Shown in pieces: positions 1 through 5,834 of a DNA stretch of 6,537 nt. Within the stretch, counting starts at the first letter, position 1; every line of letters starts with the position of its first letter. This DNA is from Chloracidobacterium sp. UBA7659 (GTDB lineage Bacteria; Acidobacteriota; Blastocatellia; Pyrinomonadales; Pyrinomonadaceae). Made by a program: the position numbers and the translations under genes. The stretch spans positions 6,650-13,186 of the forward strand of contig DLHV01000070.1 in assembly GCA_002483395.1 (NCBI GenBank), written 5' to 3'. Under the pieces are notes generated by a model. That model worked only from the letters and a program-made list of their open reading frames with translations. It did not search any database and was not told the origin of the DNA.

Positions 1-734
1 CCTTCATGGTCGACATAATCTCCTTCTTCCCGCAGGGTGAGGAGAACCGAGACAATCTTGCTTCTGTATTCGACGACCACGTGTGAAAATCGGCGCTCAT
101 TGACAATGCAAAAATGGGCCCTCACGAATTTTGCGTCTTCACCGAAGGCTTCACGCAATGGATTAAAGACGGCCATATCCAAGCCGTTTAGCGAACCGCC
201 GAAACGCCTGTCTGCTTCATTGAGCGATATCGGCTTTTCAGTAAGGTCGTGCGAAAGCGCGCAGTGTTTGTGGTCATCGACAGCGTCATTTTTGATCGCC
301 AAAAATGACGCACGTTCGTACCAAAGCGTTTCGGGCAAGATATCTTTCGAAGAAGGAGTCGGCGGTTCGACGTTGGCCTTTCTCGTTGCATTCTCTTGAG
401 TCAATATCACACCGACCACTGCCGCGATCAGCAAAACGGCAACCATTCCCGCAAAAACAGCACTTGAACCGGCAAAACCCCATACACGCTGTTTTCCAAA
501 CGCCTGTTCATGAAGATCGCTTCTAACCCGGCCAGCGAAACCAGGGTTGATTTGACTTCGCGGAGCGTTCTTCACGGCCTCCCGCAGCCGCTCGCGCAAT
601 TCGCGTCGGCCGGCAAGAACTCTCCGGCAATCGGAACACGCTTCCAGATGCTGCAGGATCTCGTGGTTCGTCTCGACAAGCAGTTCGTTGCTCAAATAAG
701 AATCGGCGATGTCTTTGAACTCTTTACACTTCAT
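1..734 (-). CDS. Membrane-anchored zinc-finger anti-sigma factor (3' end cut by window edge)
   Basis: Predicted inhibitor of the ECF sigma factor encoded just upstream. The frame is open from the ATG at 734-732 to the window edge (244 codons seen, no stop). Residues 1-40 form a ZAS-type zinc finger with Cys3, His29, Cys33 and Cys36 (H-x3-C-x2-C). A charged linker follows, then one hydrophobic segment at about residues 85-111, so the N-terminus should be cytoplasmic and residues from about 113 outside the membrane. The exterior part has a Pro/Ser-rich stretch (123-129) and then a domain with two Cys/His clusters, DHKHC (154-158) and AHFC (206-209), ending in a strand-like region near RRFSHVVVEY. 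The start lies 2 bases after the sigma stop and has its own Shine-Dalgarno sequence, which implies translational coupling. The zinc-finger call is firm; what the exterior domain senses is unknown. Confidence 0.88.
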   Translation of the reverse strand, partial: MKCKEFKDIADSYLSNELLVETNHEILQHLEACSDCRRVLAGRRELRERLREAVKNAPRSQINPGFAGRVRSDLHEQAFGKQRVWGFAGSSAVFAGMVAVLLIAAVVGVILTQENATRKANVEPPTPSSKDILPETLWYERASFLAIKNDAVDDHKHCALSHDLTEKPISLNEADRRFGGSLNGLDMAVFNPLREAFGEDAKFVRAHFCIVNERRFSHVVVEYRSKIVSVLLTLREEGDYVDHE

Positions 735-736
735 AA

Positions 737-1300
737 TTAGCTACCTAACGCCCGGAGATTTTTCAGACCGTAACTTTGCGCATACGCGGCGAGTTCGACC
801 CGCAGGAGCTTGCGTCCGCGATGAAGCCGGGACATCACGGTGCCGGCCGGTATCTGCAGCATGTCCGCTATCTCTCGATAGGCAAATTCCTCGACATCGG
901 CCAGAATGACTATCTCGCGAAACGAATCGGGAATCTTTTCCAAAGCCGCCAGCACATCCTCGTCGCTGACGTGCTGAGGAATGGAAGGCTCGAACGCGAT
1001 GGTTTCGGCGATCATTTCCTCGGTGTCTTCGACCAATCGCATCCGGCCAAGCTTTCGTAGCCGCTTGCCGTTCACGTGGTACATTATCCGCGTCATCCAT
1101 GCACGGCAATTTGTCCCGCGTTCGTACCGGTGGAATGAGCGCAGGGCCTCCGAAAGCGTCTCCTGGACAAGATCTTCGGCTTCATCCGAACCGCGGATGA
1201 GCCATCGGGCCATACGCATCAGGTCCGGCATATGCGGCAAGGCTTCGCTCTCGAAGTCGGCCCAGTTTTCTTTTTCGACACGCTTTCCAAATCCGAACAT
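737..1300 (-). CDS. ECF-family (group IV) RNA polymerase sigma factor
   Basis: Directs RNA polymerase to a stress regulon and is probably held inactive by the anti-sigma factor encoded next. The 187-residue protein has the usual ECF two-domain build. Sigma region 2 spans about residues 17-82, with the DEAEDLVQETL helix at 39-49 and GTNCRAWMTRI at 62-72. Sigma region 4 spans about residues 114-170, with the helix-turn-helix YREIADMLQIPAGTVMSRLH (141-160). The ADVEEFAYREIA and GTVMSRLHRGR stretches resemble the SigR/SigH/RpoE-like group, whose partners are also ZAS zinc-finger proteins. I prefer the ATG at 1300-1298. A TTG at 1324 would add eight residues but has no ribosome-binding sequence before it. 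The ATG has only a weak AAGAG about 12 bases upstream. It forms a two-gene operon with the anti-sigma gene and is divergent from the gene at 1485. Confidence 0.93.
   Translation of the reverse strand: MFGFGKRVEKENWADFESEALPHMPDLMRMARWLIRGSDEAEDLVQETLSEALRSFHRYERGTNCRAWMTRIMYHVNGKRLRKLGRMRLVEDTEEMIAETIAFEPSIPQHVSDEDVLAALEKIPDSFREIVILADVEEFAYREIADMLQIPAGTVMSRLHRGRKLLRVELAAYAQSYGLKNLRALGS
741..746 (-). promoter_or_regulatory. Shine-Dalgarno sequence of the anti-sigma gene
   Basis: Read on the minus strand, AGGTAG lies 6 bases before the ATG at 734. It is embedded in the last codons of the sigma gene, whose stop is at 739-737. The arrangement fixes the anti-sigma start and suggests coupled synthesis of sigma and inhibitor. 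Confidence 0.6.
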
Positions 1301-1418
1301 TCGTTTAATTAGCTCTTGATGCAATTGCCAGCCAGTTGTAAATACCCTTGCGGTACAATACTATTCCCGGCGTCGAAATGCTTGTCCTTTTTCACACGCG
1401 GCCAGTGAAATTATCGCG

Positions 1419-1445
1419 TGGACCAGATAATTCTTGTGATACAAT
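1419..1445 (+). promoter_or_regulatory. Candidate promoter with extended -10 for the gene at 1485
   Basis: TACAAT at 1440-1445 is preceded by TG at 1437-1438, giving an extended -10 (TGnTACAAT). A weak -35-like TGGACC lies at 1419-1424 with a 15-base spacer. Transcription would begin near 1452, leaving a leader of about 33 bases that contains the Shine-Dalgarno sequence. The -35 match is poor and the spacer short, so recognition would rely on the extended -10. The rest of the 1301-1484 gap shows a CACGCG / CGCGTG inverted repeat (1395-1400 and 1415-1420) and no gene. Confidence 0.45.
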
Positions 1446-1448
1446 CAC
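1436..1448. repeat. Perfect palindrome overlapping the -10 element (possible operator)
   Basis: GTGAT-ACA-ATCAC is a perfect 5-bp inverted repeat with a 3-base centre, and it covers the candidate -10 at 1440-1445. A dimeric regulator bound here would block RNA polymerase. It resembles a CRP/FNR-type half-site (TGTGA...TCAC), but the centre is one base too short for the standard CRP spacing. The operator role is inferred from position only. Confidence 0.35.
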
Positions 1449-1473
1449 GAAACAATTCCTCTTTCATTTCAAT

Positions 1474-1478
1474 AGGAG
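1474..1478 (+). promoter_or_regulatory. Shine-Dalgarno sequence of the gene at 1485
   Basis: AGGAG lies 6 bases before the ATG at 1485. It is the strongest ribosome-binding site in the window, and it decides the start of a protein that then begins with a good signal peptide. Confidence 0.8.
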
Positions 1479-1484
1479 ATTATC

Positions 1485-3344
1485 ATGGGTTTCCGCAAGC
1501 TTGTCTTATTGTCGTCGATCTTTCTATTTCTCTGTTCACTTGCCATCGCCCAGACCGAACCGGCCGCAACGCCCGACACGGAAAAGGAAAAAAAGAAGAA
1601 GGAAATGGACGAAAAGGTCGTACAAATGCTCGAACAGGCGATCGGCGATGCCCCAATGCTCCGGCTGCCGCAAAACCGGGCGATCGTCTATGCCATGGCG
1701 GGCGACCTCTACTGGAAATTTGACGAAAAACGCTCGCGGGATCTTTTTAGATCGGCAGCAAACGAGCTTCTTGTTTTCAATGCTGACACGGAAAAGGAAA
1801 AACGAGAGAGTACGAATTCTTTCATCGAATTCAGCGATTTCAATGACCCGAGGAGCCAGGTGATGCCGTTGGTCGCGAAGAACGATGCGGAGCTTGCCCT
1901 CGAATTACTTATGCAGACGCGGACGGCCGCTCTGGCCGACGCAATGTTGAAGGCGTCGGCTCCGGAAGCCAAGTCCGAAGGCGACATGCTCAGTTTTAAT
2001 CCCGAAAAGCAGCGCGTTCGACAGGAGATTGCGCTGGAACAACGCTTCGCATTGCTTGCCGCCGATGAAAATCCGGATAAGGCAATAAAGCTGATCAAGG
2101 AAAGCCTTGCGAAAGGTGTTTCGTACAATGTCCTCCAGTTGCTGCAAAAGCTCAATCAGAAAGATGATAAGAAAGCAACGGAGCTTGGCGGTGAGGTAGT
2201 TAAGAAACTTGTCGACACTGACCTTGCAAAGAAGAACGACGAGTTGCAGGTCGCCCTGAACTTCCTGCAATTTGCCGTCCGCCCTGACGACCCGGCGAAC
2301 GCAAAACAGAAACCGTTCAAATTCACGGAAGCGCAGGCGAAAGATCTTGCCGTCAAAGTTGCGAACACCTTTCTTCAGCCGTCAAATTCACTCACGCTTT
2401 CAATGGCTTTATCCCGGGCCATGCCCAGCCTCGAGAAGCTTGTACCGGAAAAGGCTGCTCTTCTGAAACAGAAGCAGGCTGAGAGTCAAAAGGCGCTTCC
2501 AACAGAACTTAGAAACTTTCAGCGGCAGCAGAAAATGTGGGATCCGAATTCCACGCCGGAAGAAATTCTTGCCGAAATCCCAAAACTGCAAAACGAGATG
2601 GAAAAAACCTCGGCTTACCAGTCCCTTGCGTCAAAGATCAGCCAGATCGAGGACGAAACTCGCGCCAAACGACTCATCGAACAGATCCCGGATGAAAAGG
2701 CCCGCGAGAGCGCCTTGAATCAGTTCGAATCGGGAAAGATCAGCAGGGCCGCGAGCGCGGGCAAGCTTGACGACGCCAGAAAGATGATCGGCAACCTTAC
2801 AAGCAAGAAGACGCAGATTCAGAAACTCGTCTCGCTCGCCCTCCAATTCAACAAAAAAGGGACGGAAAAGGACGTTGAAACCGCGAAGGGCTTGATGAAA
2901 AGCGCAAGATCGCTGGCCAATGAGTCGCCGGAGGACGAGGACGAACTGAACGATCTGATGGAGGTTGTCAAGGGTTACGCAACGGTTGAACCGGATACTG
3001 CATTTCGAATGTTCGAACCGATCGTCGATCAGATTAACGACGTCGTTCAAGCCACAGCGATCTTGAGCAAGTACAACAAACGAAATCTGACGTTCAAAAA
3101 GGGCGAGCTTGTCATGAAAGTCAACGGCAATGGTTATGACAGTTTACTTTTGTTCCGATATATCAATCAGATGCAGTTGCTCGGCAAAGCCGATCTTGAG
3201 CGGATGAGCCGTCTGTCAGATCGATTTCAACGGGGCGATTCCCGTACGCTCGTGAAGCTACTTGTGGTTCAGGGCTTTATGAAGGACGACAAAAAGCCAG
3301 ATGCCGTCGGCCCCTCCAGCGGCACGATAATCTACGATTACTGA
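1485..3344 (+). CDS. Secreted helix-rich protein of unknown function (619 aa)
   Basis: I do not recognise a named family. Residues 1-22 are a Sec signal peptide: a basic N-terminus (FRK), a hydrophobic core, and an A-I-A cleavage site before Gln23. The mature protein is therefore predicted to be periplasmic or outside. After cleavage comes a highly charged Lys/Glu stretch (about 31-45), then RLPQNRAIVYAMAGDLYWKF (60-79), which reads like paired helices. The rest is almost entirely predicted amphipathic helix, with solenoid-like units such as GKLDDARKMIGNL (near 426) and a later DVETAKGLMKSARSL, suggesting a TPR-like alpha-solenoid without clear TPR consensus. The mature protein has no cysteine and no visible catalytic motif. 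I have the impression that proteins with this N-terminal pattern recur in Acidobacteriota, but cannot confirm it here. A strong Shine-Dalgarno and a downstream terminator suggest a single-gene transcript. A role in binding or scaffolding in the envelope is only inference. Confidence 0.85.
   Translation: MGFRKLVLLSSIFLFLCSLAIAQTEPAATPDTEKEKKKKEMDEKVVQMLEQAIGDAPMLRLPQNRAIVYAMAGDLYWKFDEKRSRDLFRSAANELLVFNADTEKEKRESTNSFIEFSDFNDPRSQVMPLVAKNDAELALELLMQTRTAALADAMLKASAPEAKSEGDMLSFNPEKQRVRQEIALEQRFALLAADENPDKAIKLIKESLAKGVSYNVLQLLQKLNQKDDKKATELGGEVVKKLVDTDLAKKNDELQVALNFLQFAVRPDDPANAKQKPFKFTEAQAKDLAVKVANTFLQPSNSLTLSMALSRAMPSLEKLVPEKAALLKQKQAESQKALPTELRNFQRQQKMWDPNSTPEEILAEIPKLQNEMEKTSAYQSLASKISQIEDETRAKRLIEQIPDEKARESALNQFESGKISRAASAGKLDDARKMIGNLTSKKTQIQKLVSLALQFNKKGTEKDVETAKGLMKSARSLANESPEDEDELNDLMEVVKGYATVEPDTAFRMFEPIVDQINDVVQATAILSKYNKRNLTFKKGELVMKVNGNGYDSLLLFRYINQMQLLGKADLERMSRLSDRFQRGDSRTLVKLLVVQGFMKDDKKPDAVGPSSGTIIYDY
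1575..1592 (+). repeat. 18-bp in-frame direct repeat, copy 1
   Basis: The 18-base stretch encoding Asp-Thr-Glu-Lys-Glu-Lys is repeated without mismatch at 1785-1802, 210 bases downstream and in the same reading frame. It lies within the secreted helical protein gene, just after the signal peptide region. Confidence 0.7.
1785..1802 (+). repeat. 18-bp in-frame direct repeat, copy 2
   Basis: Identical to 1575-1592 and again encodes DTEKEK (residues 101-106 of the secreted helical protein). The flanking bases differ, so the identity stops exactly at the hexapeptide. Confidence 0.7.
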
Positions 3345-3394
3345 TCTTGGAACGTCGCATTTTGATGTCGAGTTGCCGGGGACGATCCAAAGCT

Positions 3395-3433
3395 GGATTC
3401 GGGGTATCCTTTTTTACTCCGGATCTCTTTTTT
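3395..3433 (+). terminator. Intrinsic (Rho-independent) terminator of the 1485-3344 gene
   Basis: Bases 3395-3406 pair with 3415-3426 to give a 12-bp stem (core CGGGGTA with TACTCCG, three G-U wobbles in all) around an 8-base loop. One C follows and then a run of six T at 3428-3433. It sits 51 bases after the stop codon, so transcription of the secreted protein gene should largely end here and the kinase-like gene needs its own promoter. Confidence 0.8.
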
Positions 3434-3456
3434 GAAGGCCTACTACTTTTTCCACA

Positions 3457-3502
3457 AATTTCACTTCCTATTAGGACCTTTATTCCAATTAAAGGTGAAA
3501 TT
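3457..3502. repeat. Inverted repeat AATTTCAC / GTGAAATT with nested palindromes upstream of the kinase-like gene
   Basis: AATTTCAC (3457-3464) and GTGAAATT (3495-3502) are perfect 8-bp inverted copies. Between them lie the palindromes CCTATTAGG (3467-3475) and AGGACCT (3473-3479). ATTCCAAT occurs twice as a direct repeat, at 3482-3489 and 3500-3507, 18 bases apart. This stretch follows the terminator and precedes the candidate promoter, which fits a regulator-binding region. No gene is seen in the 3345-3638 gap. The role is inferred. Confidence 0.4.
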
Positions 3503-3510
3503 CCAATCTG

Positions 3511-3540
3511 TAGCCATAAGTTTGCCTTCAAATGTATAAA
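3511..3540 (+). promoter_or_regulatory. Candidate promoter of the kinase-like gene
   Basis: TAGCCA (3511-3516), an 18-base spacer and TATAAA (3535-3540) form a plausible housekeeping promoter. It would give a leader of about 90 bases. Two other -10-like hexamers further down, TAGAAT (3582-3587) and TATGAT (3591-3596), lack a good -35 at normal spacing. A promoter somewhere in 3434-3600 is expected because a terminator lies upstream; the exact hexamers are uncertain. Confidence 0.35.
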
Positions 3541-3638
3541 TTTGTTGTGCCTTTTTCAACAAAACACTTCCATTTTTTTCATAGAATCGGTATGATGAAG
3601 CTGGCAGTCAACTTGCCTCCTCCTAAGAACCCTAAAAT

Positions 3639-5798
3639 ATGCCCGCTACAAACGCACTTTTGCAAGAAGGACGCTATCGCATCGACAACGAATTTCCTCA
3701 CGAAGGAGCCGGTGCTGTTTACGACGCCTACGATACCGTCAGTGAAACCAGGGTAGTTGTCAGAGAAGTTCCGGTTAAGCTGAACAAGGTAGCCACAGTC
3801 TCACAGATCGAGAATTTGAACATCGCATTCGCCGATCAGGCAAAAATGCTGATCGCGATCAAGCACGATTCGCTGATGCATGTCCGTGACTTTTTTTCGG
3901 AGGTGGGCCGGCAATACCTCGTCATGGAATCGGTTGACGGCGACGACCTGCGGGAGCTCCTGGGCAGACAGAAAGGCCCTTTCCCGGTTTCGGACGTTAC
4001 AAGCTGGGCGCATCAACTTCTCGAAGCCCTTCATTGTCTTCACACCAACAGAACGCCGATAATTCACCAGAATGTTCGACCGGAAAATATTAAGCTCAAC
4101 TCTGACGGCAAGGTCAAGCTCACAGCGTTCGGACTTATCTGTAGTGGCGATTCCGGGGTACACGACACAGTTTCCGAAAACGGGCCTGAAGGGTTGAGCA
4201 TAGCCTACTCTCCGCTTGAACAAATCTGGTACGGCCTGGATGCGGCGTCCCAAAAAGTGATTACTAACAAGTACGACGAGAGCTCCGAACGGATCCTAAA
4301 GGAGGATCTCGATGCCAGAAGCGACATTTACTCTCTCGGTGCAACACTGTATCACCTTATAACGGCACGCCCGCCAGCCGATGCCCTCGAGCGTTCGATA
4401 GAAATTCTTGAAGGACGGTCCGACCCGCTTCGCTCTCCTAACAAGATCGACCCCGCGATACCACTCGAAGTCTCAGACGTGATCGTCAAGGCGATGGAGA
4501 TCAAACGAGAATACAGATTCGATTCGGCGTTAATAATGCGTCAAGTGCTGCGTACCGCCTTGATCCGTGTACAAGAACGCGAAGCCGAAGAAGCTCTTGA
4601 GCAACGGGAGGCGGCAAACGAAATAAGACTCGCCCAGCAGGGGAAACAGCATAATGTCGCCGCCGGGCTTGTTGACGAAACGGAACAAATCAAGGCGCAG
4701 CTACGCGAGGCTGAAGCCAAGCGGCTTTTGGCCGAACAGCGTGCAGCCGAAGCAGAAAGAAAACTGCACGAAAGTGAGGCGGCCCGCTTTGCCTTGCCCG
4801 AACATCGGGTAACGATCGCAAATCTGGACGATGATCTTCTCGGTTTGCTGAGCCCTTCGCCGCATATTTCCGAAGTTCCGAAGATTTTGTACGACAAAAC
4901 GCCGTTGTTTGACGCCGCAGACGATGTCGGCGAGAATCCTGCCGCTTCTCAAAGCAAGGAAATACGAGATGACGAAGTGACCCCACCTGTTGACGCGGAG
5001 TCAAAAGGGCCGGAAACCAATACGTTTGCCGCCGCTGGAGACGATACAGTTGTAGACGGATTAGTTGAATCACCGGCCGAAGAAGCTGCGTTTTCCGACG
5101 CTAAACATGTCGAACGCGAGGTTGAATCGCTTACGGAAGAAGCCTTTTCTGAAAACAAGTCTTCCGGCGGCAAATTAAACGATGTAGAACCCATTGAAGA
5201 AAAGCAGGTTGGAGCCACCTTGGACGATAATGGCCATGCAGAAGTCCTTGCTATTGAAGACCTCCTGAGTAAATTGAATGATAATAAGGCCGCCGCGGCC
5301 GAGGAAGGGCTACCCGAGCCGGAATCGAGCGAGACGGTCACGCAAGAAGTTTCCGTCGCGAACCAGACCGCAAGGGTCGAATTAACTTCTCGGCAAGTTC
5401 GCAATGAGACCTACACGGAGCCCGTCGAACGTACCGGCTTCGCTTCGAGATTGCCCGCAATAGCGATTGCGGCAACCGTGCTTGTTGTTTTCGCGATCGG
5501 CGCCTGGATGCTTATGTCATCAGGAACGAGCGAGCCCACAAAAACCTCTCTTCCAGAAACTCCTTCGACATCACAGGCGGCCCCGGCCGATCGCCCGGTC
5601 GAGTCCGCATTCCAACCGGACGATGCTCCGGCCACCGGCGAACCCGATCCGCCTTCTGCAGATCCCGTCGCGGTGGCTCCGTCAACCGTACATGCCGTGA
5701 CCGCAGCGCCGAAACAAAAAAAATCAACACCGATAGCTGCTAAGACTCCCGTCCAAAAGAAGGCTGTTACTGCTGACGACCTTATCAACGATAACTAA
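3639..5798 (+). CDS. Membrane-anchored Ser/Thr protein kinase-like protein, probable pseudokinase (719 aa)
   Basis: Kinase fold at about residues 12-305, but key catalytic positions are replaced. The glycine loop is degenerate (FPHEGAGAVY, 19-28), the VAIK lysine is Arg42, the helix-C Glu is Gln67, the HRD motif is HQN (143-145), and DFG is AFG (163-165). Structural features remain: Asn150 in RPENIKL, SPLEQ (191-195) in place of APE, DARSDIYSLGATLYHL (225-240), and Arg293. An insertion (about 196-224) precedes the DARSD motif. Residues about 308-383 form an Ala/Glu/Arg coiled coil, followed by a long acidic, probably disordered linker, one membrane helix (about 607-626) and a Pro/Ala/Thr-rich exterior tail. 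The kinase domain should therefore be cytoplasmic. The start is firm: an in-frame TAA lies two codons upstream and the next Met is residue 70. No Shine-Dalgarno is visible; instead CCTCCTCCT lies at 3616-3624. It probably acts as a scaffold or nucleotide sensor rather than a phosphotransferase; unusual catalysis cannot be excluded. Confidence 0.9.
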   Translation: MPATNALLQEGRYRIDNEFPHEGAGAVYDAYDTVSETRVVVREVPVKLNKVATVSQIENLNIAFADQAKMLIAIKHDSLMHVRDFFSEVGRQYLVMESVDGDDLRELLGRQKGPFPVSDVTSWAHQLLEALHCLHTNRTPIIHQNVRPENIKLNSDGKVKLTAFGLICSGDSGVHDTVSENGPEGLSIAYSPLEQIWYGLDAASQKVITNKYDESSERILKEDLDARSDIYSLGATLYHLITARPPADALERSIEILEGRSDPLRSPNKIDPAIPLEVSDVIVKAMEIKREYRFDSALIMRQVLRTALIRVQEREAEEALEQREAANEIRLAQQGKQHNVAAGLVDETEQIKAQLREAEAKRLLAEQRAAEAERKLHESEAARFALPEHRVTIANLDDDLLGLLSPSPHISEVPKILYDKTPLFDAADDVGENPAASQSKEIRDDEVTPPVDAESKGPETNTFAAAGDDTVVDGLVESPAEEAAFSDAKHVEREVESLTEEAFSENKSSGGKLNDVEPIEEKQVGATLDDNGHAEVLAIEDLLSKLNDNKAAAAEEGLPEPESSETVTQEVSVANQTARVELTSRQVRNETYTEPVERTGFASRLPAIAIAATVLVVFAIGAWMLMSSGTSEPTKTSLPETPSTSQAAPADRPVESAFQPDDAPATGEPDPPSADPVAVAPSTVHAVTAAPKQKKSTPIAAKTPVQKKAVTADDLINDN

Positions 5799-5834
5799 TC
5801 GAACTTTCTCTCATCCAAAACCTACGACAACGCC

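Noticed and set aside
37..526. Plus-strand open frames across the anti-sigma region
   Set aside because: They are antisense shadows. The minus strand carries a continuous frame with zinc finger, membrane helix and exterior domain.
1301..1324. TTG start eight codons upstream for the sigma factor
   Set aside because: There is no ribosome-binding sequence before it and the extra residues are not part of the ECF fold. The ATG at 1300 is the simpler choice.
1341..1368. ECF-like promoter for the sigma gene on the minus strand: GGGAAT (1368-1363), 16 bases, GGTATT (1346-1341)
   Set aside because: The spacing fits an autoregulated ECF promoter, but the hexamers match known ECF consensus sequences only loosely and no second site exists in the window to compare. 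Too weak to annotate.
1436..1448. CRP/FNR binding site
   Set aside because: The half-sites resemble TGTGA and TCAC, but the centre is 5 bases rather than the 6 of CRP sites and the outer bases are not symmetric. Kept only as a generic palindrome.
3381..3400. Hairpin ATCCA-AAGC-TGGAT as the terminator
   Set aside because: The stem is only 5 bp and is not followed by a T run. The longer hairpin at 3395-3426, followed by six T, is the better terminator and competes for the same bases.
3532..3756. Open frame overlapping the start of the kinase-like gene
   Set aside because: It overlaps the kinase-like gene out of frame, has no Shine-Dalgarno sequence, and its C-terminal half is a shadow of the glycine-loop region.
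4560..4800. Minus-strand open frames opposite the coiled coil
   Set aside because: Low-complexity Ser/Ala/Arg translations are typical antisense shadows of an Ala/Glu/Arg-rich coiled coil.
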